DNA from: a virus
Virus record (IMG/VR): IMGVR_UViG_3300048588_000136
Span: 25,358-89,357 of that record
Direction: 5' to 3' (one strand)
DNA: 64,000 bases
Within the stretch, counting starts at the first letter, position 1. Each line of letters begins with the position of its first letter. This document shows positions 24,785 to 34,547 of this stretch, piece after piece. A program made the position numbers and the translations under genes. Under the pieces are notes generated by a model that saw only the letters and a program-made list of their open reading frames with translations, searched no databases and had not been told where the DNA came from.

Positions 24785-27700
24785 TGCCATCAGCTAAATT
24801 TAAGGACGCGGCACGCCGCATTAAAGCTAAACTGAACACTGACTATGAACAGTCCGTGACCGCGCCCACAGCCGGGCCGGTTGGCAGTGGTAAGCTATTC
24901 ATCGGCGGGCAAGTGTTTGACGGTGACATTTCCGGCGTCACGCAAGTCGTCAACGTTGGGCGCCCAGCAGCGGCGCAGTATGCGGCCAAGGTCGGCGGCG
25001 GCACAACGGTCATTAGTAGTGGCGGCAGCACAGCCACAACGGGCGGAACGTCTGCGGATCTGACGACGCTGTATAATGCGTCATACATCACGGTCGAGGA
25101 GGAAGCGCCGTTCCCCAATGCGCGCCAAATCTCCAGCACTAACGCCATCACGATTACGGACAACGGTCCAAGTGGCTTTCTAATTATCGGCATGGCCACA
25201 CCGCCAACACTGTCGGCCACATCCACCAATGATGCCACGACCGGATCGCACGCCATCACAGCCAGCGCTGCGCCTGGGGCTGCGGAGTCATTGCTGAAAT
25301 CGACCAGCGCGGGGCTGCTGACGCTGCCGTTATACACGGCAACCACGAAGGTGACCACGCCATTGATTGACACAGCGAGTGGTAACCTATCCATTGCACC
25401 GGCGAGCAGTATAACCGCCATCACCGGAGCGCTGACTGTTAGCACAAGCGTGCAATCGCCACTGATTACCACTGCCACCGATGTCGATTTGGTCATCAAT
25501 CCTGCCGGCACGGGGGCTGTTCAATTCCCGAATGATCAAACATTACGCACATCATCATTTGATAGCTCGTTTCCGATTACCGGCTGGCAGATTAACGAGG
25601 TTGCTGGCATCAGTGGATATAGTGCGCTGACTATCGGTAAAATCCAAGCCGATGAACTTGCCGTGCGTGTTTTCGTGGCTGACGAAGTGCGCGTGGACCG
25701 CGGTGATGAGTACTGGACGAAGAGCTACGGCATTGTAGCGGAAACATTCACCACGCCATCGGCCATCGGTAGCACAGTGTCCGTTATGTTTGAGGACAGC
25801 CCAGCGTTAGCGGGCGCTATCTTCACTAACAACGACTGGGTACTGATTCGCAAACTCGACATTGACACCGGCATTTCATTGAGCAATATATGGGGCCAGG
25901 TTGCCACATACGTCAACAATAGTGATGGTACGCAAAACTGGACATTTACGCTTCGCAGTGGGCCAACCAGTGAAAGTATTACAAAGGGTAGTCTCGCCAT
26001 CGACTTCGGTGCAACTGGGGCGGCGCTCATCCATCTATCAGTTATCGATGCAGCGGGCGCTCCTTATATCAAAATGCGCAAGTGGAGCGGCGCAAACCCG
26101 TACACGCCGAGCAACTTTACCACCTACGTCCAACTTGGCGAGCTTGGCAGCACCGGCAACAGTTATTACACGCCAAGCGGCTATGGTCTGTATATTCGCT
26201 CCACAGCAAATGAAGACCAGTTCATTGTTGCCGACGATAACGGTTTGCAGATCCGTGGCGCTGACCTGGCACTCTACAACAGCACGACACAAACCATTTT
26301 GATGAACAACGCCGCTGGCGTTAACATTTTGGAGGATGTGTGGGGTAGCTGGGATAATCGACGTGCAATGCAGTGGTGGCCCAACCTCGCCAGCATGACG
26401 GGCGATCCGTCGCTGAGTATGTACACCGGCAAGCATAGCGGCGGCTCATTCCCGAACCAAAACTGGGCCTACATTGACAGCAACCCAACCGGTGGCGTGC
26501 TTGCCAACCTGTCTATCACGGCCCACGGGCAAGGCACAGCAGATGACGCCGGTATTTACATTGAAGGCGGGAGTCAATCACTAGCTTCGCCTGCGACCGT
26601 TGTCATTACCGCTGAAAATATCGACTTGGCCGGCAATGTGGACACAGCGTCATTGTCGGTCGGCGGCATTGCGGTTAGCCTCAGCGGACACACGCACAGC
26701 TACCTGCCGCTATCCGGTGGCATTCTTGGTGGATCGCTAACCGCACAGAACATTACATTTTCGACAGACAGCACCTACGATATTGGCGCTGCTGACAAGC
26801 GTGTGCAAAATTTGTATGCGGTCAATTTGCACGTCAACACTATCGTCGGTACACCTTCGTACAGCCACAACCATGCGGCGAGCGACATCAATAGCGGCAC
26901 GTTGGACGAAGCGCGGATAAACCATACATGGACAGGTGCGCTTACCCTGGACGCCGATGCGTCCGCCGGCAGTAGCAACTATCTGCGCCTGGCGACGCAG
27001 ACCGGATCAAAGTTCTGGGATCTCATCGGGCGTGCTCATGACTATGGTACGTCTGCACAACAAAACGACCTGCTATTGACGTACTATGATGGCTCGTCAA
27101 CCTACATTGTACTTCAGGCGGATAACGCTACCCGTATTGTTGACTTCCTCAATACTCCAACTGTTGGTGGTACGGCCGTCAGCCTCAGTGGACATACGCA
27201 TACAGTATCAGCGCGAGATCTAACGAGTAGCAATAGGTATTATCCAGAAAATTATAGCAACAACGTCCAGTCTGCCATCGACGCGGCGGCGTCAACCGGC
27301 GGCACGGTTGTACTGTCGGGGTTCTACTCAATATCCGCAGCGCTGTCGATGAAGAGTAACGTGACAATTGAGGGGATTGGGTGGGACAAATCTGGCATTA
27401 ACACGACTGGGAATATTGACGCCATCGTTTTTGATGGGCCTGCCTACAAACGCAGTATGACGCTGCGTAATTTTAAAATCAATCTGGGAAGTTCCACCGG
27501 TCATCATATCCACTTTACAGCCTATGAACCGTGGGCTGTTACTGTCGAGGACATGCAGCTAACCGGCGGCACAAATTCGTTTATCAAGGTTGACACTGAT
27601 GTAAATCCGTTCGAGGTGACGATCCAACGGGTTCGATTGGATAGCTCGACGCTGACAAATCCTGCAATTGATTGGCTGGGTGGTGGGTCCGGTTGTACGA

Positions 27701-30700
27701 TGGATCGCCTTTACATTGAACCCGGATCGGGAGCGTATTGCGAAGGCTTGCACCTCTACAACGGTAATTTCACTATCGGGACCATTATCACAGGAAACGG
27801 TGTTCATCGCGCCGTTCGTGTAGAGTACGCGCGCGCTAACATTGAGCTTATTCATTACGAGCCTGTTACCGCTCTTTCATCACATGCCACTGATATTGTG
27901 CGAACCGGCACAGGCATTACCATAGGCTGGGTTCGCGTTGGCGGTGTCGTAGTCGCCAGCGGATTAGCGGGTAACAGTAAACCATACTATGTTTACTATG
28001 TTGGTCACGAAACGCCAGCCAGCGAATTTGGGCCGGTGCAATTATACTCATCGCTAGAAACCGGCGGATCTATCGTATACTGCCCCGACGACAAATCGCA
28101 ATCTGAGGTGCAATTGTACCACGGTCCACAAAGCGACATTGACAACAATAGTCAGGGACTCGTGGTCAGCACCGGCGAACTAACACGGGCTTCGCTGTTG
28201 TCCTATATGCAAACGCAGCTAGACACTCGTTATGTAAACACGTCCGGCGATACAATGACCGGCACGCTCTATGGCACCGGAATCAAACAAGGCACGGCGC
28301 CTGGTGGTGGGCTGCTCGGATACTCAACTGAGTTTTACCACAACATTGGCATGATTCAGAATGCCGCCAATCCTACGCTATCCACGGTTGCCTACTCCTA
28401 CAGCACCCCTGCGTCACCATACGATGCGTTTACGCTGGATGTGCGTGGGAACAGCGCCGGTGGGGTACAACGGCAGATGGCTTCAATGGTCGCTCGCGTT
28501 GATACCACTACGAACAATTCCGAAATCGCATCCTGGTCTATTCGAACTCGAAAAAGCGGCACGCTCACAGAACGAATTAATATCGGGGAAACCATTGCCG
28601 TTACCGGCGCATTAACCGGCAGTAGCACCGGCGTGTTCGCCTCCACGCTGACGGCCGCCAGCGACACGGATGCTAACAATACATTCGGACGGGCCATTAT
28701 CGGCTATGCACAGGCGAGTGACACAGCGACATTTAGTCACTTCGATCATAATTCGTCTACCAATTTCGCCCTGGCGCAGAGCGCTGCCGGTGCGACCGTC
28801 GTCAATGCCGCCAGTGGGCAGACAATCAGCCTTGGCAACGCCGGTACGGCTGTGGCCACGATTAGCGCTAGCGGCATTGACATGCAAAGTGGCGAGTATA
28901 TCGGATCATTTGATTACGCTAGCCGTTCAACCGGTTGGCGCGTCGATGCCCTTGGCGGCGCTGACGTTCGCTATCTGTACGCCGACCAAATGCACGTAAA
29001 AACGTTTATCGCCGATTTGGAGCAAGCGCTAGCCGGCAGTCAGGTAATTAGTAAATCCGTGGCTGTGTTGGCACAGGATTTCATTGCCCCCTACGCCGGT
29101 GGGTCACAGGTTCTAGTGGTCGAAGATTTGCCCAGCGCGTCTAACATGGCGGTGTTTGAGGCCAACGATATTGTCACATTGCGCCAGATAAGCCGGTCTA
29201 GCGGTAGTTTGTCCGTCGGCTACTGTTTCGGCGTTGTGACCAACTACGCCGATGGATCTGGCACGCAAAGCTGGACATTCACACGTAGTGGGACAACGAC
29301 CTACAACGCCATCACGCAGCGAGGCACAGCAACCAGCAACAGCACGTCAGCGGGTACTAGTATCACCGTCACCAAGCCCACGGGGGTTGTCTCCGGTGAT
29401 GTCATGCTGGCAATTGTCACACACGACGGCGCCGCCGATACCATCACCGCAACGGGCTGGACAATTATCGGCACCTATACTAGTGGCACCGATATCAATC
29501 TCGCCATGTACTATCGTGTTGCCGGTGGCGCTGAAGGTGCAAACTACTCATTTAGTACAGCATCAAGTCACGCTCTAGCCGCCTCAATCGTCGCTTACTA
29601 CAATGTTGATTCGCTGATTATTGATGATTACAGTATCAGCACCAACAGCGCATCGACTAGCATGACCGGCACAACCGTTTTCGGCACGGCGACCGCCAAC
29701 ATGCTGGTGTTTCTTGGTGGCATCACCAACAATAGCGCGGTTACCCCGGCGTCCGGTATGACCGAGCTTGTTGACGCTGGCTCGACAGGGATTCGTGTCT
29801 ATGTCGCTCATCAAACGCTATCGGCGTCAGGCGAGACAGGATCGAAGGTCGCCACCATTGCGGCCAGTCATGCCAGCATTGTCGGCATGGTGGCGCTGCG
29901 TCCAACCTACAGTGCTATGACGACGCCCGCCGGTACTGTCACACCAGGAACTGTCATCGAAGCCGATGGGCTTGTACTTGACTACGGCGTGAGCGGTAAC
30001 GGCATTTATGAGGTATCGGCTATCGACGGCACGTATGGTCAATATTCGCCATATGCACGCGTGGCCACGTTTACGACACATCCGTTAACTGATGGCGTTG
30101 TGCGCACGCAGATGGGCAACCTGTCAGGACTAAGCGGTGCAAGCGCCAACGAGTACGGTTTATATGCTGGCAGTGGCACCATTGCCACAACAGCGCAGTA
30201 TCTGCGCATCAGCACTGCAGGCGTACAACTTAACAATATCCCGATCAAACTATACAACGCCGGCACGCAGACGGTTAATATCGATTCGGCTGGTACTGAC
30301 ATCTGGGTAGGTCCATCGTCGGCTGACAAGCGGCTACACTGGAATGGTACATCTCTCAACGTCAACGGGGCTATTACCGTTAGCGCGGCGTCCGGTTTCA
30401 GTGGATCGGGCTATTTGCAGGTTGGAACAGGTACAAAAGATAGTACTCTAAATGGATTCAATATTAACTCGTCAGAGTTCGTTGGACAGGCTAGCGGTGT
30501 AGATCAGGTTGTGCTTGGCACCGATGGCAAAATCAAAGCCGGCGCGGGTAATGTAGTTCTGGACAGCGCCGGTATCAGCGTGATTGGTGGCAGTTCGTTC
30601 ATCATTAAACAGGATGGAACCACAACAAAGGGCTATATTTATAGTAGTAATCCGCTTGATAGTTTGCTTGTCAATAACACAGGTGTGGGCATAAAAACTG

Positions 30701-31584
30701 CCGCAACAGCCACAACCGAAAGCGTGTCATTGCGCGCAAATGCCAGCGGGGGGCGAACATCAGAAATCGCCATTGAGGCAGGTTCCAGTACCGGCACCAA
30801 TCGTATTAGGATGTTGGCATACAGCGGGAGTACCAGTACGTCTGGGCAAGTAACATTAACGGAAACATCTTTCGCATTAGCGCTCAACGGCACAGGCAGT
30901 GATGATTTCATCATCGACGGAACAAGCGCCAGATTCGGCACGGATGTTGACCTAAACGGCAATGACATCATCGACACCGCCACGATTACGTTGGCGCCGA
31001 CAGCAGGTAACAGCGCTGTATCCATCACCACACCGACCAACCAAACGGCGGCGGGCGTGGCGCTTGGTAACGCCAACTGTGGTAGCAGTTACGGCCCGTT
31101 TATCTCCATCGGCTACAACAACAACGGTAGCACGCCATCAGCGGCATGGCTGCGCATGTACCGGCGCGATGGGTCAACCGGCGATCTGTGGGTCGACGCG
31201 TCGGGCAACCTGCGCATTGGCGTGGCGTCTGCGGTCACAAATGCCACTGATACAGGGGGCGTAGTTTGTGGCACGCAGACCAGTTCGCTTGACACCAAGA
31301 ACATCATCGAACCATTTACCGACTACAGTAGCGCGCTGAACGCCATCATTGACGCTCCCCTGTACGATTTTACCTATAAGAGCGGCGCATTTAATGGCGA
31401 ACGTTTTACCGGCATCGTAACAGACTACGCGCCCACATTCGGCATGGATAGAGATGAGACCCACCCGGCCGGCAAGTCACTAAACACTATCAGCGCCCAC
31501 GGCTACACGTTCGCCGCCATCAAAGCATTGCACGCACGAATTGAACAATTAGAGAATCAGGTTAGAGAGTTGCAACATGTTTAG
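24784..31584 (+). CDS. Tail fibre/spike with beta-helix and S74 chaperone domain
   Basis: This 2266-residue protein is the probable receptor-binding fibre. A module at about 257-509 (GWQINEVAGISGY...YNSTTQTILM) recurs at 1375-1838, split by an inserted domain at about 1504-1717. SLSGHTHSYLPLSGG and SLSGHTHTVS repeats lie near 629 and 798. Residues 808-1060 read as a pectate-lyase-like beta-helix (NNVQSAIDAAASTGGTVVL). Residues 2167-2266 match the S74 intramolecular chaperone (SLDTKNIIEPF ... FTGIVTDYAPTFG, then a coiled coil), which trimerises and cuts itself off in related fibres. Confidence 0.85.
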   Translation: MPSAKFKDAARRIKAKLNTDYEQSVTAPTAGPVGSGKLFIGGQVFDGDISGVTQVVNVGRPAAAQYAAKVGGGTTVISSGGSTATTGGTSADLTTLYNASYITVEEEAPFPNARQISSTNAITITDNGPSGFLIIGMATPPTLSATSTNDATTGSHAITASAAPGAAESLLKSTSAGLLTLPLYTATTKVTTPLIDTASGNLSIAPASSITAITGALTVSTSVQSPLITTATDVDLVINPAGTGAVQFPNDQTLRTSSFDSSFPITGWQINEVAGISGYSALTIGKIQADELAVRVFVADEVRVDRGDEYWTKSYGIVAETFTTPSAIGSTVSVMFEDSPALAGAIFTNNDWVLIRKLDIDTGISLSNIWGQVATYVNNSDGTQNWTFTLRSGPTSESITKGSLAIDFGATGAALIHLSVIDAAGAPYIKMRKWSGANPYTPSNFTTYVQLGELGSTGNSYYTPSGYGLYIRSTANEDQFIVADDNGLQIRGADLALYNSTTQTILMNNAAGVNILEDVWGSWDNRRAMQWWPNLASMTGDPSLSMYTGKHSGGSFPNQNWAYIDSNPTGGVLANLSITAHGQGTADDAGIYIEGGSQSLASPATVVITAENIDLAGNVDTASLSVGGIAVSLSGHTHSYLPLSGGILGGSLTAQNITFSTDSTYDIGAADKRVQNLYAVNLHVNTIVGTPSYSHNHAASDINSGTLDEARINHTWTGALTLDADASAGSSNYLRLATQTGSKFWDLIGRAHDYGTSAQQNDLLLTYYDGSSTYIVLQADNATRIVDFLNTPTVGGTAVSLSGHTHTVSARDLTSSNRYYPENYSNNVQSAIDAAASTGGTVVLSGFYSISAALSMKSNVTIEGIGWDKSGINTTGNIDAIVFDGPAYKRSMTLRNFKINLGSSTGHHIHFTAYEPWAVTVEDMQLTGGTNSFIKVDTDVNPFEVTIQRVRLDSSTLTNPAIDWLGGGSGCTMDRLYIEPGSGAYCEGLHLYNGNFTIGTIITGNGVHRAVRVEYARANIELIHYEPVTALSSHATDIVRTGTGITIGWVRVGGVVVASGLAGNSKPYYVYYVGHETPASEFGPVQLYSSLETGGSIVYCPDDKSQSEVQLYHGPQSDIDNNSQGLVVSTGELTRASLLSYMQTQLDTRYVNTSGDTMTGTLYGTGIKQGTAPGGGLLGYSTEFYHNIGMIQNAANPTLSTVAYSYSTPASPYDAFTLDVRGNSAGGVQRQMASMVARVDTTTNNSEIASWSIRTRKSGTLTERINIGETIAVTGALTGSSTGVFASTLTAASDTDANNTFGRAIIGYAQASDTATFSHFDHNSSTNFALAQSAAGATVVNAASGQTISLGNAGTAVATISASGIDMQSGEYIGSFDYASRSTGWRVDALGGADVRYLYADQMHVKTFIADLEQALAGSQVISKSVAVLAQDFIAPYAGGSQVLVVEDLPSASNMAVFEANDIVTLRQISRSSGSLSVGYCFGVVTNYADGSGTQSWTFTRSGTTTYNAITQRGTATSNSTSAGTSITVTKPTGVVSGDVMLAIVTHDGAADTITATGWTIIGTYTSGTDINLAMYYRVAGGAEGANYSFSTASSHALAASIVAYYNVDSLIIDDYSISTNSASTSMTGTTVFGTATANMLVFLGGITNNSAVTPASGMTELVDAGSTGIRVYVAHQTLSASGETGSKVATIAASHASIVGMVALRPTYSAMTTPAGTVTPGTVIEADGLVLDYGVSGNGIYEVSAIDGTYGQYSPYARVATFTTHPLTDGVVRTQMGNLSGLSGASANEYGLYAGSGTIATTAQYLRISTAGVQLNNIPIKLYNAGTQTVNIDSAGTDIWVGPSSADKRLHWNGTSLNVNGAITVSAASGFSGSGYLQVGTGTKDSTLNGFNINSSEFVGQASGVDQVVLGTDGKIKAGAGNVVLDSAGISVIGGSSFIIKQDGTTTKGYIYSSNPLDSLLVNNTGVGIKTAATATTESVSLRANASGGRTSEIAIEAGSSTGTNRIRMLAYSGSTSTSGQVTLTETSFALALNGTGSDDFIIDGTSARFGTDVDLNGNDIIDTATITLAPTAGNSAVSITTPTNQTAAGVALGNANCGSSYGPFISIGYNNNGSTPSAAWLRMYRRDGSTGDLWVDASGNLRIGVASAVTNATDTGGVVCGTQTSSLDTKNIIEPFTDYSSALNAIIDAPLYDFTYKSGAFNGERFTGIVTDYAPTFGMDRDETHPAGKSLNTISAHGYTFAAIKALHARIEQLENQVRELQHV

Positions 31585-32278
31585 ATCTATAGTTATTACG
31601 GCACTATTTACTATCAGCACCTACCTGCCTATCATCGCCAATGGCGAACAGCCCATCGTCGGCACTTTGCCCGCAACGGTACCGCCAGCCGTGGACATCG
31701 CTTTTGTGGGCAACAGTCTCACAGCCGCCGGCCCGATCTATAGTTGGGCCGGGCAATGGGGTATGGCGGCAAGCCAGCCCGATAAAGATTACGTGCATCG
31801 TGTTCAGTTACGCCTAGCAGCGTACACAGGCGTAATACCAGAGATTGCCGTCTATTCTGCCGACCTCCACAAGCCAGAAAACATTGTGCAAGCGGCGCAA
31901 AAGGTAGCGACCGCGCGACCACGTATCCTAGTAGTGCAGATGGGCGATAACGCCGATCCGAACAGTGACTATCAATCATTTCGTGACGCCTACACGCTAC
32001 TACGCAATGCAGCGCCGGCGGCAAAGCTTATCTATGTCGGCGTGTGGCAGTATGACGACGTGCGTAACCAGCACATCAGACGGATAGCGCAAGAGGACAA
32101 CGCCACTTACGTACATATCAATGATCTCTACCTGGACCCGTCCAACCAAGCCACGGCGCAGGGTTGCACTGACACACACGGCGTATGCTGGCACCCGTCA
32201 GATGCCGGCATGGCGTTGATTGCTGGGCGCGTCTATTCGGCAATATTAGGGCCGGTACGAAACGACTATGGACAATGA
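31577..32278 (+). CDS. Secreted SGNH/GDSL hydrolase-like protein
   Basis: Residues 1-23 look like a signal peptide (SIVITALFTISTYLPIIANG). Block I reads FVGNSLTAAG (about residue 44), where the serine of GxS lies. Block III-like VVQMGDNADPNSD holds the N. Block V reads CWHPSDAGM with the D..H pair near residue 210. SGNH enzymes are esterases or deacetylases, often acting on polysaccharides. It overlaps the fibre gene by eight bases, so it may be a virion or secreted enzyme that alters surface sugars. Confidence 0.75.
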   Translation: MFRSIVITALFTISTYLPIIANGEQPIVGTLPATVPPAVDIAFVGNSLTAAGPIYSWAGQWGMAASQPDKDYVHRVQLRLAAYTGVIPEIAVYSADLHKPENIVQAAQKVATARPRILVVQMGDNADPNSDYQSFRDAYTLLRNAAPAAKLIYVGVWQYDDVRNQHIRRIAQEDNATYVHINDLYLDPSNQATAQGCTDTHGVCWHPSDAGMALIAGRVYSAILGPVRNDYGQ

Positions 32279-32400
32279 CAAAACACCGCGAGAGTTGATC
32301 ATGCAAGCGCCTGTGGTGCCAACTTCGTAATTGGCGTGTAAGTGTGGTAAAATATCGATAGGTATGAATAAGTTCAGAATAAAGCGAGGAACAAACAGTA

Positions 32401-32603
32401 TGACGATTTCAGATTTACGCAAGAAGTACAATGACGATTTGCGCGCTATGAAGGATCGCAAAGAACAAATTGAAGCCGAGTTAGAGAGCATCGGCACCAA
32501 CATTGAACGCCTGGCCGGTGCCATTTTCGCATTGAATCAGGTTGAGCAGGAGCAGCAGAAAGCTACAGCGGCCACACCGGCGGCGCCCGTTGCCGAGTCA
32601 TAG
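32401..32603 (+). CDS. Small coiled-coil protein
   Basis: The start is placed at ATG 32401 (MTISDLRKKYNDDLRAMKDR); an upstream ATG at 32364 is possible. The product is helical (EQIEAELESIGTNIERLAGA) with an alanine/proline-rich tail. Small coiled-coil proteins in this spot can be lysis accessories, but nothing specific shows that. Confidence 0.5.
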
Positions 32604-32609
32604 CGCAAA

Positions 32610-33401
32610 ATGACCACCATCGCCCTAGCCCCTGGCCCAACCTACCCCGGCGCCCGCGGCAATGTGTGGTTGCCCATTGTGGCCGTTGCGCCGATTGACA
32701 CTGTGGCTGTGTTCTACGACCTGCTACTGCACGATACACGACAGCAACGGCCACGGCTGGAGGTGTGCAAGGCGTTGGAGGTGGCAGCGGCATGGAAGGC
32801 GGCGGACATTGCAGCCTATGACTATTGGGATCATCGGGCACATAATGGCGAGTATGCCAACGAAACAGCACGGCGATTCTGTGCAAGTCTATCACCTGAT
32901 TATGGCCCTGGGTGGAACGGTTGTGAAAGCCTAGTAGCCGGCAGTGTTGACGCAGCGATTATGTTCAACGCCCTGGCCGAATCACCATCGCATCGAATTC
33001 ATCTATTCGGCATGAATGACTTTTACCGCCGACAGGCACACGTCGGAATTGCGTGTGCTGTCGGCGGTCGATGGGGCTGGGTGTGGGCGGTGTATATTGC
33101 GGAGTGTATTCTAATGTCAATCATTCATTGCACTCCTTGTTTAATCTGCCCACTCATCCGCCTTCGCAACGTCCGTTTCCCCGCGTTGACGGTCATGTAC
33201 ACACCCTTCACCGTCATGCCTAGTGCCTTGCCCGCTACCGGCGGCTTGACGCCTTCGATGCACACCAGCCACACGGCATCGCGCTGCAATTCCGATAGTT
33301 CGCTGATGGCGGCGTACAGGCAACGCGTGTCGTCCTGGCGCAACACGGTATCTGCAGGATCGTCGCCGCCAGGTAGCCACCACATGGCGTCAATGTCATA
33401 G
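32610..33401 (+). CDS. CAP (SCP/PR-1)-domain protein with odd C-terminus
   Basis: Residues about 50-170 resemble a CAP domain: AAAWKAADIAAYDYWDHRAH, GCESLVAG, ALAESPSHRIHLF and VGIACAVGGRWGWVWAVYIA follow the usual order of helix, WxH, ExxxxG, SPxHR and final strand. No signal peptide is visible. After about residue 172 the frame runs antisense over the sigma-factor gene for 277 bases and is C/P/S-rich, so this tail is probably read-through. It is the last plus-strand gene of the late block. Function in phages is unknown; cell-wall or lysis roles are guesses. Confidence 0.6.
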   Translation: MTTIALAPGPTYPGARGNVWLPIVAVAPIDTVAVFYDLLLHDTRQQRPRLEVCKALEVAAAWKAADIAAYDYWDHRAHNGEYANETARRFCASLSPDYGPGWNGCESLVAGSVDAAIMFNALAESPSHRIHLFGMNDFYRRQAHVGIACAVGGRWGWVWAVYIAECILMSIIHCTPCLICPLIRLRNVRFPALTVMYTPFTVMPSALPATGGLTPSMHTSHTASRCNSDSSLMAAYRQRVSSWRNTVSAGSSPPGSHHMASMS

Positions 33402-33676
33402 TGTTGCCGGCGCCATGTTGGACTACGCCGGATGTCGCGGCTGGTATTGGTGGCGATGGTGGCTACCCAGTTAGTCACACTGTCTGATTGATAGCGGTGC
33501 AGGTTGCGCCAGATTTTGATTAGCGACTCCTGTACTGCATCGTCAATATAGTCGCTGTGTTCGCCAAGTACTCGTCCACACATGGCACGAACGAGCGGTG
33601 ATGCTGCGGACAGAAACTCATTAATGGCTGCCGGGTCGCCGGACTGAGCGGCGGTGATGTGGGATTCAGTTAGCAA
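33125..33676 (-). CDS. ECF-like RNA polymerase sigma factor
   Basis: A 183-residue protein with a sigma-2 region (SDYIDDAVQESLIKIWRNLH, about residues 41-60) and a sigma-4 region (ELSELQRDAVWLVCIEGVKP, then GMTVKGVYMTVNAGKRTLRR). The start is TTG 33676, with AGGGG upstream. It ends the minus-strand early block and faces the late operon. A phage sigma factor here could redirect host polymerase to late or selected genes. Confidence 0.8.
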   Translation of the reverse strand: MLTESHITAAQSGDPAAINEFLSAASPLVRAMCGRVLGEHSDYIDDAVQESLIKIWRNLHRYQSDSVTNWVATIATNTSRDIRRSPTWRRQHYDIDAMWWLPGGDDPADTVLRQDDTRCLYAAISELSELQRDAVWLVCIEGVKPPVAGKALGMTVKGVYMTVNAGKRTLRRRMSGQIKQGVQ

Positions 33677-33679
33677 GTA

Positions 33680-33772
33680 TCATCCCCTGCTATATAGCAC
33701 AGTGCGCCTGGATCTGGCGGTACGTCCACCGTCCATCGTCTGTAGTTTCTCAATCAGTTCTTTGACTGTCAT
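33680..33772 (-). CDS. 30-residue ORF between small genes
   Basis: ATG 33772 overlaps the preceding stop by four bases and follows GAAAGGA. The product (MTVKELIEKLQTMDGGR at its start) resembles the beginning of a common small phage protein but stops early, so it may be a truncated relic. The sigma-factor start follows after three bases. Confidence 0.4.
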   Translation of the reverse strand: MTVKELIEKLQTMDGGRTARSRRTVLYSRG

Positions 33773-33945
33773 ATCGCATTCCTTTCATGGTGGCAACCGC
33801 GCCGCCTTTCTAATTCCGCTATACGGGCGCGTGCCTTACGTAGTTCGTCTGCCGTCTCCAGGTACAAAATAGTGATATTTTCCAACTCTTCGACCAGCCT
33901 GTCTGTATCGTGCCTATACTGTGGATAGCTAACGGGTTCCATCAT
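33769..33945 (-). CDS. Small coiled-coil hypothetical protein
   Basis: ATGATG 33945 follows AAAGGTGATG. The 58-residue product is mainly one charged helix (RLVEELENITILYLETADEL, then RKARARIAELERRR). It is coupled to the next ORF by an ATGA overlap. Confidence 0.5.
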   Translation of the reverse strand: MMEPVSYPQYRHDTDRLVEELENITILYLETADELRKARARIAELERRRGCHHERNAI

Positions 33946-33993
33946 CCTGCATCACCTTTCCTACAACCACGGCGGCACCCATCACGCCACCGG

Positions 33994-34176
33994 TCAGGCA
34001 TACCACTTGCCTACTTTGTTCCACTCATCAACCACGGCGCTGAATCCAAGTTTATTCAGCAATTCACACAGGATGTCATCAGCTTCGCTGTGTGCTGATT
34101 CATAGTCCATGTTTTCCACTTGCACTTTCAGCTTTTCGATAGCTTCTGCCATCAACTGCTGTTCTTTCTTCGTCAT
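33994..34176 (-). CDS. Small hypothetical protein
   Basis: ATG 34176 follows AGGAG. The 60-residue helical product reads MTKKEQQLMAEAIEKLKVQV and GFSAVVDEWNKVGKWYA. Not recognised. Confidence 0.5.
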   Translation of the reverse strand: MTKKEQQLMAEAIEKLKVQVENMDYESAHSEADDILCELLNKLGFSAVVDEWNKVGKWYA

Positions 34177-34186
34177 ACATCTACTC

Positions 34187-34546
34187 CTAGATTTTAGTCC
34201 AATCAACACGTTCAGAGTAATAACCGTTCGATGTACCGTACCATCGAATATCAACATACCCCTTGATGGTGGCGAGCTTGTAAAATGTCCATGTAAGCGA
34301 ATCATCATATTCGCCAAGCTTTTCGCCACCGTCGTTGCTTGCTTCATCGGCCATCAGGATGGGCGTGCCAACCAAGTCGCCCAGATCGCCAACGATGGAC
34401 TCAATGTAGACATTTTCGCAGCATTCCTGTGAATGATAGAGCTTGTATTTTTCGCCATTTTCTAGCGTGAAAATCAATTTCTCATCACGAACCTGCTCGA
34501 CACCGGAAAGCGTTTTGCCTTTTAGGTCTTCAAATTTTTCCAGCAC
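34187..34546 (-). CDS. DUF7448-like protein
   Basis: A 119-residue protein starting at GTG 34546. It shows the pattern of DUF7448 proteins common in phages and bacteria: [51 protein letters not shown] and later a short beta tail with [13 protein letters not shown]. Function is unknown. Confidence 0.65.
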   Translation of the reverse strand: MLEKFEDLKGKTLSGVEQVRDEKLIFTLENGEKYKLYHSQECCENVYIESIVGDLGDLVGTPILMADEASNDGGEKLGEYDDSLTWTFYKLATIKGYVDIRWYGTSNGYYSERVDWTKI

Positions 34547-34547
34547 C

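Noticed and set aside
33946-34014. Hydrophobic mini-frame resembling the end of the 34548-35036 membrane protein
   Set aside because: Only about 22 codons with a GGVMGAAVVVGKVM stretch; too short to call, possibly a decayed duplicate.
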